64,000 nucleotides of DNA, from the NCBI RefSeq assembly GCF_007833795.1, contig NZ_CP032702.1, positions 2,914,001-2,978,000 on the forward strand. Reading direction: 5' to 3'. Shown here in pieces: positions 27,995-38,040 of the stretch; position 1 is the first letter of the stretch, and the number at the start of each line of letters is the position of its first letter. Position numbers and translations under genes: made by a program. The stretch is from Candidatus Pantoea soli (GTDB lineage Bacteria; Pseudomonadota; Gammaproteobacteria; Enterobacterales; Enterobacteriaceae). A model generated the notes under the pieces. That model was not told the DNA's origin and made no database searches. It saw only the letters and a program-made list of their open reading frames with translations.

Positions 27995-29143
27995 TCAGTT
28001 CGCCCCGATCAGCAATGAACCATTATTGCCGTTTTGCGGATTGCTGAACAGCGGCTGGCCGGCTCCCGGCGCGGCTTTCAGCACCCAGACGCGACCATAA
28101 TGGTTATAGAAACCGGCAAGATGCGCCGCATCCGGCCCCACGCCCTGATAAATATCAAAGTGCTGGCCTTTGATCGCGCCGCCCACATCCAGCGCCACCA
28201 TCAGGCGCATTTCATATTTACCATTGAACTTGCCTTTCTCATTCAGCTGCGGCACTTCGGCCAGCAGCGCGGTCCCGGCCGGGATCAGCGAGCGGTCAGA
28301 AGCCACAGACGCTTTGGCAATCAGCGGCACGGCGCTGGCACCGCGTACCGGCACGTACTCTTCCGGTTTAAAGAAGACAAACGATTGGTTGGTCTCCAGC
28401 ACTTCGCGCACCTCCTGCGGAGAGTGCGTCTGCGCCCACTGGCGAATCGCCTGCATCGACATGTCTTCACGCTTCACTTCACCGCGATCGATCAGCTCTT
28501 TGCCGATGCTGTGGTAGGCCCAGCCATTTTTACCGCCATAACCAAAGAAGCGCAGCGGACGGCCGTCACCGAAATCCACGTAGCCGCTGCCCTGCACATC
28601 CATCATAAAGTTATCGATGAGCGAGTTGCTCCACGCAATCACGTAGCGCTCGTCCAGAGCGCCGTTATAAATGGCGGCGCGGCTGGGCAGCTTCTGCCCG
28701 CGCGGACGCGGCGGCATACGGTAAATCGGGTACTGGAACTCGCCCTGACGGGTATAGCGCGCTTCCACTACCGGCGTGTAGTAGCCGGTGAATTGCACAT
28801 TCCCGTAGTTATCCGTGCCTTCCATCTGATAGGCGTTCAGGCCGAACTGGCGCAGCTGGCGCGTGTCGGCACCGGAAAGCAGCCAGTTCTGAATAGCGCT
28901 GTAGGTGCTGAGATGGCGCCCATACAGGCCCGCCGAGGCGGACTGAATCTGCTGCACCTGCAGGCCGAAATCCCGACCATTCACCGGACGACCTTTGGCG
29001 TTCGGTTCATTGACCAGCCCGAGCGGCTGCTCCAGCTTGCCATCAATATATTGCTGACCGCGATCGGTCGGCTTCGAGCTGCAACCCGCCAGCAGCGCGA
29101 AAATCGCGCCAGTAAGTGCATACTTCGCCCATTGTCCTTTCAT
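27995..29143 (-). CDS. mltA: Membrane-bound lytic murein transglycosylase A
   Basis: Outer-membrane lipoprotein that cleaves peptidoglycan glycan strands to 1,6-anhydromuropeptides. The 382-residue product (E. coli 365) starts MKGQWAKYALTGAIFALLAG with lipobox LAGC. It contains the MltA barrel domain (FTGYYTPVVEARYTRQGEFQ; YGRHLSTYSAIQNWLLSG) and the 3D domain with the catalytic Asp in VALDVGGAIKGQHFDIYQG. The open frame extends 29 codons upstream without family similarity; the ATG at 29143 starts the signal peptide. Confidence 0.95.
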   Translation of the reverse strand: MKGQWAKYALTGAIFALLAGCSSKPTDRGQQYIDGKLEQPLGLVNEPNAKGRPVNGRDFGLQVQQIQSASAGLYGRHLSTYSAIQNWLLSGADTRQLRQFGLNAYQMEGTDNYGNVQFTGYYTPVVEARYTRQGEFQYPIYRMPPRPRGQKLPSRAAIYNGALDERYVIAWSNSLIDNFMMDVQGSGYVDFGDGRPLRFFGYGGKNGWAYHSIGKELIDRGEVKREDMSMQAIRQWAQTHSPQEVREVLETNQSFVFFKPEEYVPVRGASAVPLIAKASVASDRSLIPAGTALLAEVPQLNEKGKFNGKYEMRLMVALDVGGAIKGQHFDIYQGVGPDAAHLAGFYNHYGRVWVLKAAPGAGQPLFSNPQNGNNGSLLIGAN

Positions 29144-29306
29144 GACGTTCTCTTTTTCTGATTGTTGGCCCGGCGACGATAGCAAAGGGGCAGAGAGAAT
29201 GAAATCTGCCTCCGCCCCTCGCGCGCACATCTGTATAATAAATCACCGGATGGTTAATTTATTCAGCAACTGATTGTCTGTTTAGGGCTTTAACGCAAAA
29301 AAGGGG

Positions 29307-29334
29307 TTGCATCAGCCTCTGCCAGGTGTATAGT
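29307..29334 (+). promoter_or_regulatory. Promoter of the initiator tRNA operon
   Basis: TTGCAT (29307-29312), a 16-bp spacer and TATAGT (29329-29334), followed by a GC-rich discriminator (GCGC) before the first tRNA at 29348. A GC-rich discriminator is typical of ppGpp-inhibited stable-RNA promoters. The rest of 29144-29306 shows no gene. Confidence 0.75.
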
Positions 29335-29347
29335 GCGCATCCACGGA

Positions 29348-29424
<77 letters not shown>

Positions 29425-29477
29425 ATTCTTCTGTAATGAAGAGACAATATGCAGCGTCGCGTTAAGCGACAGACGGA

Positions 29478-29554
<77 letters not shown>

Positions 29555-29606
29555 ATTGTCTTAAAGAAGAATACAATGTGAAGCGTCGCACAATGCGACA
29601 GACGGA

Positions 29607-29683
<77 letters not shown>

Positions 29684-29707
29684 CTTCTTCTGCTGAAGAA
29701 ACACACT

Positions 29708-29731
29708 AAACACCTTAACGGGTGTTTTTTT
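29708..29731 (+). terminator. Intrinsic terminator of the initiator tRNA operon
   Basis: Stem AAACACC / GGTGTTT with loop TTAACG and a run of seven T (29725-29731), 24 bp after the third tRNA and ahead of convergent amiC. Confidence 0.88.
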
Positions 29732-29773
29732 GTTTCTGGCTTGCGGAAAAGCGGCATCTCTGCCGCCCTGCCC

Positions 29774-31009
29774 TCAGCGTCGTGCCAGCACGCCGCCCTT
29801 TTCAAAATACGCCTTAATGCCATGCAGAATGGCTTCCGCTACCTGATGCTGATAGCGCGGCGTGCGCAGCTTACGCTCCTCTTCAACGTTACTGATAAAC
29901 GCGGTTTCCACCAGAATCGACGGGATGTCCGGCGCTTTCAGCACGGCAAAGCCGGCCTGATCCACCGTGCGCTTATGCAGATGGTTAATATGCCCCATGC
30001 GCGCCAGCACTTCTTTACCAAACTTCAGACTGTCGCTGATGGTCTGCCGCTGCACCATGTCAAACATGGTGTGATCGAGGTAGCGGTCGCCGCTCATGCT
30101 GACGCCCCCAATCAGGTCGGATTCATTCTGCGTCTGCGCCAGAAAACGGGCAGCGGCGGAGGTAGCCCCGCGCGTGGAGAGGGCAAACACCGAGGAGCCA
30201 CGCGCCGCCCGGCTGGTAAAGGCATCCGCATGAATAGAGATAAACAGATCGGCGCGCTGCTTACGCGCTTTCGCCACCCGCACGCGCAGCGGGATGAACA
30301 CATCTTCATTACGCGTCATGTACGCTTTCATGTTGGGCTGTTTATCAATCAGGGCTTTCAGATAGCGGCCAATCTTCAGCACGATATCCTTCTCACGCGT
30401 TTTGTATTTGCCGTGCGCGCCGGGGTCTTCCCCGCCGTGTCCTGGATCGACCATGATGATAATCGGCCGATCGCGCCCCGCTTTGCCAGGCAGCGGCGCC
30501 TGGGCGGGCTGATCGCGCTCCAGATCGCCCTGATTGTAATCATGCAGTAACGCCAGCAGTGGATCATCCTGCGCTGTCGGCTGGCTGGGATAGAGATCCA
30601 CCACCAGCCGGTGCCGGAATCCGGCCACCGGCTCAAGGGTAAAGGTTTTTGGCGCGACGTGGCGCTTCAGTTCCAGCACGATGCGCACGGTATGGGGATC
30701 AAACTGCCCGACACGCGCGGTTTTGATCCAGGGATCGTCCACGCGCACCAGTTTATCAATACCTCTGAGCGTGCTGTTAATCTGCAGGTTCTCCACATCA
30801 ATCACCAGCCGTTCGGGGTGACTGAGCGTGAACTGTTTGTACCTGAGCGGCACGTTTGATTCCAGCGTGACGCGTGAATAGGTAGAAGAAGGCCAGATAC
30901 GTACCGCCACAATGTGCTGACTGGCTGCCAGCCCGGTACGCGTTACGCTCAGCAGCCATAAGGCGCCAGCGCCCTGTAAAAGTCGTCTACGGGTAAAAGC
31001 TTCGGACAT
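29774..31009 (-). CDS. amiC: N-acetylmuramoyl-L-alanine amidase AmiC
   Basis: Periplasmic zinc amidase that splits septal peptidoglycan; in E. coli it is activated by NlpD. The 411-residue product (E. coli 417) has a twin-arginine signal ([14 protein letters not shown]), an AMIN septal-ring targeting domain (about 35-135), and an Amidase_3 domain. Zinc ligands lie in [21 protein letters not shown] and the catalytic Glu in [11 protein letters not shown]. It is divergent from argA, 232 bp apart. Confidence 0.96.
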   Translation of the reverse strand: MSEAFTRRRLLQGAGALWLLSVTRTGLAASQHIVAVRIWPSSTYSRVTLESNVPLRYKQFTLSHPERLVIDVENLQINSTLRGIDKLVRVDDPWIKTARVGQFDPHTVRIVLELKRHVAPKTFTLEPVAGFRHRLVVDLYPSQPTAQDDPLLALLHDYNQGDLERDQPAQAPLPGKAGRDRPIIIMVDPGHGGEDPGAHGKYKTREKDIVLKIGRYLKALIDKQPNMKAYMTRNEDVFIPLRVRVAKARKQRADLFISIHADAFTSRAARGSSVFALSTRGATSAAARFLAQTQNESDLIGGVSMSGDRYLDHTMFDMVQRQTISDSLKFGKEVLARMGHINHLHKRTVDQAGFAVLKAPDIPSILVETAFISNVEEERKLRTPRYQHQVAEAILHGIKAYFEKGGVLARR

Positions 31010-31211
31010 GCCGCTCCAGCTACTGTTTTATGTCTAAAATATCGTCAGTTAATGACCAGAAGGCGAAAACTTTATTCAGTAAGGAATGTCTTGTCTTGCC
31101 GGAAAACCCAGATAATGCAGTCTGTTAGCGCAGCTTGCATCAGGAAAATCGTAAAGTAACGTCAGGCCCGGTGCTTGCAATAAACGGCGAAACAGCATAA
31201 AAATACACAAA

Positions 31212-31229
31212 TTACGAATAATCATTCAC
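31212..31229 (+). promoter_or_regulatory. ARG box (ArgR operator) upstream of argA
   Basis: TTACGAATAATCATTCAC closely matches the 18-bp ArgR consensus (core GAATAATCATTC, dyad-symmetric) and lies 12 bp before the argA start codon. A more degenerate A/T-rich copy may precede it near 31191-31208, overlapping a possible -10 region (TTGCAA at 31175 as -35). ArgR-arginine repression of argA is established in E. coli. Confidence 0.75.
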
Positions 31230-31241
31230 AGGGGTTTTGCC

Positions 31242-32570
31242 GTGAAGGAACGCAGTACCGAACTGGTTCAGGGTTTTCGCCACACCGTTCCCTATATTAA
31301 TGCCCACCGTGACAAGACATTTGTCATCATGCTGGGTGGCGAAGCCATCGAGCATGAAAATTTCTCCAGTATCGTGAACGATATCGGCCTGTTGCATAGC
31401 CTGGGTATCCGGCTGGTGGTGGTGTACGGTGCCCGCCCGCAGATCGACGCCAGCCTGGCCCAGCAGCAGCTGGAGCCGGTGTACCATAAGCATACCCGCG
31501 TCACCGATGCGCAGTCGCTGGAGTTGGTCAAGCAGGCCGCCGGCCGTTTGCAGCTGGATATCACGGCACGCCTGTCGATGAGCCTCAACAACACACCACT
31601 GCAGGGCGCGCATATTAATGTGGTCAGCGGTAACTTTATTATCGCGCAGCCGCTGGGCGTGGATGATGGCGTTGATTACTGCCACAGCGGCCGTATCCGC
31701 CGTATCGATGAAGCGGCGATTCATCGCCAGCTGGATAACGATGCTATTGTGCTGCTCGGCCCGGTGGCGGTTTCGGTCACCGGTGAGAGCTTTAATCTGA
31801 CCTCAGAAGAGGTTGCCACCCAGCTGGCGATTAAGCTGAAAGCGGAAAAGATGATTGGCTTCTGCTCCGAGCAGGGCGTCACTGACCGGGAAGGCACTAT
31901 CATTTCCGAGCTGTTTCCTAATGAGGCGCAGGCGCGCATTGATGAGATGGAAAGCGACGGCGATTTCCTGTCCGGCACGGTGCGCTTCCTGCGCGGCGCG
32001 GTAAAAGCCTGCCGTAGCGGCGTGCGTCGCAGCCACCTGATCAGCTATCAGGAAGATGGCGCGCTGCTGCAGGAGCTGTTTTCCCGTGACGGCATCGGTA
32101 CTCAGATCGTCATGGAATCCGCAGAGCAGATTCGCCGCGCCAATATCAATGATATCGGCGGTATCCTTGAGCTGATCCGCCCGCTGGAGCAGCAGGGTAT
32201 TCTGGTGCGTCGCTCACGCGAGCAGCTGGAAATGGAGATCGATAAGTTCACGATTATCCAACGCGATAACATGACTATCGCCTGCGCCGCACTCTATCCG
32301 TTCCCGGATGAACAGATTGGTGAAATGGCCTGTGTTGCCGTGCATCCGGACTACCGCAGCTCCTCACGCGGTGAACTGCTGCTGGAGCGCGTGGCGCTGC
32401 AGGCGCGCCAGATGGGGCTGAAGAAGCTGTTCGTGCTGACCACGCGCAGCATCCACTGGTTCCAGGAGCGCGGCTTTACGCCGGTAGACATTGAATCCCT
32501 GCCGGAGAGTAAAAAGCAGATGTACAACTATCAGCGCCGCTCCAAAGTGCTGATGGCAGATTTGCGCTAG
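31242..32570 (+). CDS. argA: Amino-acid N-acetyltransferase (N-acetylglutamate synthase) ArgA
   Basis: First step of arginine synthesis: acetyl-CoA plus glutamate to N-acetylglutamate, feedback-inhibited by arginine. The 442-residue product has an N-terminal amino-acid-kinase-like domain ([28 protein letters not shown]) and a C-terminal GNAT domain ([21 protein letters not shown]). The start is GTG at 31242 ([18 protein letters not shown] follows), with AGGGG upstream. An ArgR box lies directly before it. Confidence 0.97.
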   Translation: MKERSTELVQGFRHTVPYINAHRDKTFVIMLGGEAIEHENFSSIVNDIGLLHSLGIRLVVVYGARPQIDASLAQQQLEPVYHKHTRVTDAQSLELVKQAAGRLQLDITARLSMSLNNTPLQGAHINVVSGNFIIAQPLGVDDGVDYCHSGRIRRIDEAAIHRQLDNDAIVLLGPVAVSVTGESFNLTSEEVATQLAIKLKAEKMIGFCSEQGVTDREGTIISELFPNEAQARIDEMESDGDFLSGTVRFLRGAVKACRSGVRRSHLISYQEDGALLQELFSRDGIGTQIVMESAEQIRRANINDIGGILELIRPLEQQGILVRRSREQLEMEIDKFTIIQRDNMTIACAALYPFPDEQIGEMACVAVHPDYRSSSRGELLLERVALQARQMGLKKLFVLTTRSIHWFQERGFTPVDIESLPESKKQMYNYQRRSKVLMADLR

Positions 32571-32623
32571 CGGGTACCGCGCCGCGGCGTCCGCACCGCC
32601 CGCGTGACCGCCTGAGGTGCGCA

Positions 32624-32648
32624 GGCGCTGCAGGCGCCAGCGGGGTTT
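32624..32648 (+). terminator. Possible terminator after argA
   Basis: Dyad GGCGC-TGCAG-GCGCC followed by AGCGGGGTTTT, in the 89-bp gap between convergent argA and recD. The stem is short and the T run only four, so this is a weak call. Confidence 0.35.
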
Positions 32649-32659
32649 TGCGCCGTGGC

Positions 32660-34504
32660 TTATTGCCCGCCGCGACCCAGCCGATCGAGCAACCCGCTGC
32701 GACGCTGGGTACGCAGCTGTACCGCGCGGCGAAACACATTCTCATCGCTGTAGAGCGTCAGCTGACGCCGTGCCCGGGTAATGGCGGTATAGATCAGCTC
32801 GCGCGTCAGCACCGGCAGAAACTGTGCCGGCATCACCAGCGCGGTGTGATCAAACTCAGACCCCTGCGATTTGTGTACCGTCATCGCCCAGGCGGTTTCA
32901 TGCGCCGGCAACCGGCTGGGCTGCACTGCCTTGATGGTGCCGTCCGGCAGCGGGAAGAACACTTTCAGCAACCCTTCACTGTCCGGCAGCGTGATGCCGA
33001 TATCACCGTTAAACAGCCCGAGCGCGCTGTCGTTGCGGGTGATCATCACCGGCCGCCCCTGATACCAGCGACTGCCGCCCGCAGGCCGGCGAATCAGCTG
33101 CAGCTGCATCAGCTTCTGCTCAATTCGCTGATTCAGCCCCTGCACGCCAAACGGCCCTTCACGCAGTGCGCACAGCAGCTGATAGCGGCCAAATTCCGCA
33201 ATGATTGCCGCCGGTTCGGCCCGTTCGGCAATGCGCTGCAAAAAAGGCCGGTAGCCTTCGGCAATCTGCGTCAGCATGGACTGGTAGGCTTCCGCACTGT
33301 TCAGCGGCTGGCGGTCAATGTCATCGAAGCCGCCACTAAATGCGGCCTCAACGGCCCGCGCATCACCGGCGTTCACCGCTGCCGCAAGCTGTCCGATACC
33401 GGAATGTTCGGAGAAACGATAGCTTTTGCGCAGCAGACAGATGGCATCGCGCACCGGCGGCGCCACGTCATCATCCCGGCCGGCAATCTCACAGCCGGTC
33501 AGCACGGTCAGCTGCGTGGCGCGTACCGGGCTGTAACCCGCTTCGGCGCAGCGACAGATATCCCCCAGTACCGCCCCGGCTTCTACGGACGCCAGCTGAT
33601 CGCGATCGCCAAGAAAAATCACCCGCGCCTGCGGTGGCAGCGCGGCAATCAGATTGGCCATCATCCCCAGATCCACCATAGAGGCTTCATCGACCACCAG
33701 CACATCCAGGTGCAGCGGATTATTTGCATGGTAGCGCAGGCGCTGCGTCTCCGGCTGCGCGCCCAGCAAACGGTGCAGCGTGGTGGCTTCGGTGGGAAAG
33801 CGCTGCCGTTCCGGCTCGCTGACCGGCAGCGCCTGTAGCGCTTTGCCCAGCGACTCCGTCAGCCGTGCGGCGGCTTTGCCGGTTGGCGCGGCAAGCTGGA
33901 TGCGCAACGCGCCTTCACTTAAGCGGATAAGCGCGGCCAGCAATCGGGCGACTGTGGTAGTTTTGCCGGTGCCCGGTCCACCGGAGATCACCGCCGTTTT
34001 CTGCGTCAGCGCCACGGCAGCCGCAATTTTCTGCCAGTCTTCCGGCTGCGAACCAAACAGCGCGTCCAGCACCGCGCGCACCTGCGCCGGTGCAAACTGC
34101 TGCGGCGCGGCCTGCGCCTGGAAGAAGCGCGCGACGTGCCCTTCGTGGTGCCACAGGCGATGCAGATAGAGGCGATCGCCGCTCAGCACCACCGGTGCCG
34201 GGCGGTCAGTGGCGCTCAGCGCCTGCCAGTCAGCCAGCAGCGTTGGCCAGTGCCGGGGTTCCCCGGCAGCCTGCCACAGGGCGTGGGCCAGTTCCGGATG
34301 ACGACCATTGAATAAATTTTCCCGCGTCAGCTGTGACAGCGGCAGACAGACGTGTCCGTCCCCGGCTTCCGCGCTGAGACACGCGGCCGCCAGCATATGG
34401 GCCGGCCGCTCGTCATCAGCCAGCAGCCGGGCGAACTGCATATCCAGCGCGCGCAGTAAACGCAGCGACACGGCCTGCTCTAATAGCGTGCTGATAGGGC
34501 TCAT
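32660..34504 (-). CDS. recD: Exodeoxyribonuclease V alpha chain RecD
   Basis: Fast 5'-3' helicase subunit of RecBCD. The 614-residue product (E. coli 608) has Walker [17 protein letters not shown] near residue 175, Walker [26 protein letters not shown], and the C-terminal motif [12 protein letters not shown] with ITRARRQL. Its ATG overlaps the recB stop (ATGA), so translation is coupled. Confidence 0.97.
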   Translation of the reverse strand: MSPISTLLEQAVSLRLLRALDMQFARLLADDERPAHMLAAACLSAEAGDGHVCLPLSQLTRENLFNGRHPELAHALWQAAGEPRHWPTLLADWQALSATDRPAPVVLSGDRLYLHRLWHHEGHVARFFQAQAAPQQFAPAQVRAVLDALFGSQPEDWQKIAAAVALTQKTAVISGGPGTGKTTTVARLLAALIRLSEGALRIQLAAPTGKAAARLTESLGKALQALPVSEPERQRFPTEATTLHRLLGAQPETQRLRYHANNPLHLDVLVVDEASMVDLGMMANLIAALPPQARVIFLGDRDQLASVEAGAVLGDICRCAEAGYSPVRATQLTVLTGCEIAGRDDDVAPPVRDAICLLRKSYRFSEHSGIGQLAAAVNAGDARAVEAAFSGGFDDIDRQPLNSAEAYQSMLTQIAEGYRPFLQRIAERAEPAAIIAEFGRYQLLCALREGPFGVQGLNQRIEQKLMQLQLIRRPAGGSRWYQGRPVMITRNDSALGLFNGDIGITLPDSEGLLKVFFPLPDGTIKAVQPSRLPAHETAWAMTVHKSQGSEFDHTALVMPAQFLPVLTRELIYTAITRARRQLTLYSDENVFRRAVQLRTQRRSGLLDRLGRGGQ

Positions 34505-37500
34505 GCTGTTGCTCCCTGCCCGCGAAACAGGCGATCTAATTGTGAAACAAACCCGAAATCAGGACGGGTATGAAAAACCCCATTGGCGGGTGAACTGCCG
34601 TCCATGCCGCGCAGGAACAGATAGAACACACCGCCAAAGTGCCGATCGTAATCGTAATCAGCCACGCGGTGCTGCAGATAACGGTGCAGCGCCAGCGTGT
34701 AGAGCTGATACTGCAAATCGTAACGGTGGTCGATCATCGCCTGCGCCATCGCCTGCGGCGTGTAAGCCTCATGATGTTCGCCCAGCCAGTTAGATTTGTA
34801 ATCCAGCAGATAATATTTGCCCTGCCAGCGAAACACCAGGTCGATAAAGCCTTTGAGCATCCCCTGCACCTGGCGGAAATCCAGCGGCGGCGCCTGACGC
34901 GATAATGCATCCTGGCGCATCAGTGCATCCAGCGCGGACGCAGTCAGCATCCCCTCTATCGGCAAATAGAAGCCCATTTCCACCAGGCAGTCGCGCGTCT
35001 GTACCTGGCTGAGCTGCAGGCCCTGCGCGTTGAGCGGCGTGCTGACCACGCGGGCAATCCAGTCACTTAACACCGGCTGCCAGTGCAGCGGATAGCCGTT
35101 TTGCTGCAGTTGCTGCGCCAGTTTTTCTGCCGCAGGCGGGCGGGTAAAATCAAGCGATTCAAACAGCTCATGCAGAAAGGTGCCCGGCGCGGCACCGCGC
35201 GGGAAGTGGTGCGGCGTCAGTGCGGGTTCCGCTACCTCAGCCTGCTGCTCTTCCCCCGCCGCGTCGACATCAAAACCGGGCATCACGTCGAGCAGACGAT
35301 GGCTGCTGTGCTGCTGCAGCCCCGAATAACTGGTCACCCGCCAGGATTCGGCGAGCGCGCGCGTTACGCTGCGGGCACTGAGCGCGGTATCCTCCTGGCG
35401 CGGCTCCTGCCAGCGGCTGCTCTCCGGCGTCTGCGCCAGCACCACCTCGGTGCCCGCTACGTCAAGGCCGTTAAGCAGCGCCGCAAGCTGATCGGCACTG
35501 GCGGCCTCGCCCCGCTGCAGCAGAAAACCCAGCGCGCTTTTGTGCAGGTCGCTTTCGCCCTCTTTTTTACGTGTGCCGCGAAACAGTGGCGCAACGCCCA
35601 CGCTGCAGTGATAAACCGAACGGGTCAGCGCGACATACAACAGACGTAAATCCTCCGCCAGCCGCTCCTGCTCGGCCAGCGCCAGGCTCTCCTCGTCATT
35701 CTGCAGATCCAGCACCGCGGCATAATCTTCGCGATCGTGATAAAGGGCGATGTCAGCCTCACGGAAACCGGCAGCAAACGGCAGCCACACCAGCGGATAC
35801 TGCAAGCCTTTGGATTTGTGGATAGTGACGATCTGCACCAGATGGCGATCGCTCTCCAGCCGCAGCTGCTGGCTGGCGGACTGACTGTCCGGCCGTGCTA
35901 TCTGCTGCGCGAGGTAACGTACCAGCGCATGCGGACTGTCCAGCTGCGCCGACGCGGCCTGCAGCAGCTCGCCGAGGTGCAGCAGATCGGTTAAGCGGCG
36001 CTCGCCGTTTTCCGAGGCCAGCATATTCTCTGCCAGCTGCCGTTCCAGCATCAGTTCGCGCAGCATCGGCAGTACGCCGCGCTGATGCCAGATCTGCTGC
36101 CAGCGGGCGAAGGTATCCACCAGCGTATCCCAGCCGCGCGCGTCCTGATCCAGGGCGTCCAGCTGCGCGGCATCAAAGGCAAACAGCGAGGTCGCCAGCG
36201 CGGTGCGCAGCATGCGCTCCTGCTCCGGCGCCAGCACCGCCTGCAGCAACCACAGCAGTTCGCGCGCTTCCGGCGTGGTATAGACGCTGTCGCGGTTAGA
36301 GAGATAGACCGAGGGAATCCCCCGCTGATTCAGCGCTTCACGAATCAGGTTGGCTTCGTTACGGCTGCGCACCAGCACGGTGATATCGGAAGCCTGCACC
36401 GGTCGCAGCGCCGGGGCTTTTCCCAGCAAAGCCTGATGCTGCTGTCCGGCCTGCAGCCAGCGGCTGATATCTGCCGCGCACTGCTTCGCCATCTGCTGCT
36501 GATATTCACCCACGCTGTACCCTGCGCCGGGCTGCAGCCAGAAGCGCAGCGCCGCCTGCTGCTGCCCGTCCAGCTGCAATGAGAGCGACTGATTAGGCGG
36601 GGCAAACTGCACCGGCAGAAACGGAATATCAGCAAACAGAAACGGCGACGGCAGCCGCATAAACAGCTGGTTAACGCCTTCCACCATGGCCGGTGACGAG
36701 CGCCAGTTAGTATCCAGCGTATAGTGCGCGTGGATTTCGCTGCGCGCGCGGATATAGGTAAAAATGTCCGCGCCGCGGAAGGCGTAGATTGCCTGTTTCG
36801 GGTCACCAATCAGCAGCAGCGCGTGTTCGGGCTGATGCATATAAAGCGTGCGGAAAATACGGTACTGCAGCGGATCGGTATCCTGAAACTCATCGATCAG
36901 CGCAACCGGATAACGCTGGCGAATGGCCTGCGCCAGCTGCTCGCCGCCAGACTGCTGCAGCGCATCGTCCAGCCGGCTGAGCAGGTCATCAAAGCCCAGC
37001 AGCGCCTGCAGCCGCTTCTCGCGGCGTACCGCATTGCGCACTTCGATCAACGCGCGCGCAATCACCACATCGCGGATAGAGAGCGGTTGGGAAAGAAAAT
37101 CATCAATCGCGGCAAACAGCGCATGCGCCGGCGCCGTTCCCTTTTTGGTTTTTTCATACAGCACCCGCTGACCAAAGCGCGCCAGTTCGGGCGGAACCTG
37201 ATAATCCCGCGTTTCACTTTGCGCCCACTGCGTGATTTTGCTCACCCACGCCGGCAGGTTTTTACTGCTGTAGCTGCGCTTGTCGACATCCGATTGCCCG
37301 ATCAGCCCCTGCACGTCGTTCCCCAGCGCCAGCCACTGCTTTTTTATGGCGGCGATGCGCGCCATGTTCTGCTCGTGGCGGCTGGTCAGGGTTTCGCTGT
37401 CAGCGGGCGGCAGGCGCAGCTTCGGGGCTTCGCCCTGCAGCCACGGACGCAGCGTTGTCAGCAGCTGCTCCGGACCGGACCATTCATCAACGATGACCCG

Positions 37501-38040
37501 GGCGATCTCCAGCGTCAGCGGATAGCAGTGGCGTCGCCAGAAATCGGCCGTAGCCTGACGCAGCAGATGCTGCTCATCCTCAATCAGCTGCTGCTCAAAC
37601 AGCATGCCGGATTCAAACGCATTGAGGTTAAGCATGCGCTGACAGAAGCCATGAATGGTAAAGATCGCCGCCTCGTCCATCTGGCGCTCAGCGGCCAGCA
37701 GCAGCGAAGCGGCTTCCGCGGGCTGCGCGATCTCCTGCAGCAGCTGCATCAGCATCGGGTTACTGCTGCTGCCGCGCAGGCAGGTCAGCCGCAGTTCATG
37801 GATATTTTCACGAATGCGGCCGCGCAGTTCCGCTGTGGCGGCTTCGGTGAAGGTCACCACCAGAATCTCTTCCACTGACAGCGGACGCGGGAAAGCATTT
37901 TCCCCGCCCAGCCCAAGCAGCAGACGTAAATAGAGCAGACCAATGGTAAAGGTCTTGCCGGTTCCGGCTGAAGCCTCAATCAGCCGCTCGCCGCGCAGCG
38001 GCAGCGTCAGCGGATTGAGCGATTCAGTATGCTGACTCAT
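34501..38040 (-). CDS. recB: Exodeoxyribonuclease V beta chain RecB
   Basis: 3'-5' helicase and the nuclease subunit of RecBCD, central to double-strand-break repair. The 1179-residue product (E. coli 1180) has Walker [21 protein letters not shown] at residue 23, the UvrD-type motif [24 protein letters not shown], and [15 protein letters not shown]. The C-terminal nuclease motif [10 protein letters not shown] holds the catalytic Asp and Lys. ATGA overlaps link it to ptrA upstream and recD downstream. Confidence 0.98.
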   Translation of the reverse strand: MSQHTESLNPLTLPLRGERLIEASAGTGKTFTIGLLYLRLLLGLGGENAFPRPLSVEEILVVTFTEAATAELRGRIRENIHELRLTCLRGSSSNPMLMQLLQEIAQPAEAASLLLAAERQMDEAAIFTIHGFCQRMLNLNAFESGMLFEQQLIEDEQHLLRQATADFWRRHCYPLTLEIARVIVDEWSGPEQLLTTLRPWLQGEAPKLRLPPADSETLTSRHEQNMARIAAIKKQWLALGNDVQGLIGQSDVDKRSYSSKNLPAWVSKITQWAQSETRDYQVPPELARFGQRVLYEKTKKGTAPAHALFAAIDDFLSQPLSIRDVVIARALIEVRNAVRREKRLQALLGFDDLLSRLDDALQQSGGEQLAQAIRQRYPVALIDEFQDTDPLQYRIFRTLYMHQPEHALLLIGDPKQAIYAFRGADIFTYIRARSEIHAHYTLDTNWRSSPAMVEGVNQLFMRLPSPFLFADIPFLPVQFAPPNQSLSLQLDGQQQAALRFWLQPGAGYSVGEYQQQMAKQCAADISRWLQAGQQHQALLGKAPALRPVQASDITVLVRSRNEANLIREALNQRGIPSVYLSNRDSVYTTPEARELLWLLQAVLAPEQERMLRTALATSLFAFDAAQLDALDQDARGWDTLVDTFARWQQIWHQRGVLPMLRELMLERQLAENMLASENGERRLTDLLHLGELLQAASAQLDSPHALVRYLAQQIARPDSQSASQQLRLESDRHLVQIVTIHKSKGLQYPLVWLPFAAGFREADIALYHDREDYAAVLDLQNDEESLALAEQERLAEDLRLLYVALTRSVYHCSVGVAPLFRGTRKKEGESDLHKSALGFLLQRGEAASADQLAALLNGLDVAGTEVVLAQTPESSRWQEPRQEDTALSARSVTRALAESWRVTSYSGLQQHSSHRLLDVMPGFDVDAAGEEQQAEVAEPALTPHHFPRGAAPGTFLHELFESLDFTRPPAAEKLAQQLQQNGYPLHWQPVLSDWIARVVSTPLNAQGLQLSQVQTRDCLVEMGFYLPIEGMLTASALDALMRQDALSRQAPPLDFRQVQGMLKGFIDLVFRWQGKYYLLDYKSNWLGEHHEAYTPQAMAQAMIDHRYDLQYQLYTLALHRYLQHRVADYDYDRHFGGVFYLFLRGMDGSSPANGVFHTRPDFGFVSQLDRLFRGQGATA

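Noticed and set aside
28034..29161. Plus-strand frame of 375 codons opposite mltA
   Set aside because: Antisense shadow of a complete lytic transglycosylase gene.
36724..37878. Plus-strand frame of 384 codons opposite recB
   Set aside because: Antisense shadow of RecB with biased composition; no start context or domain.
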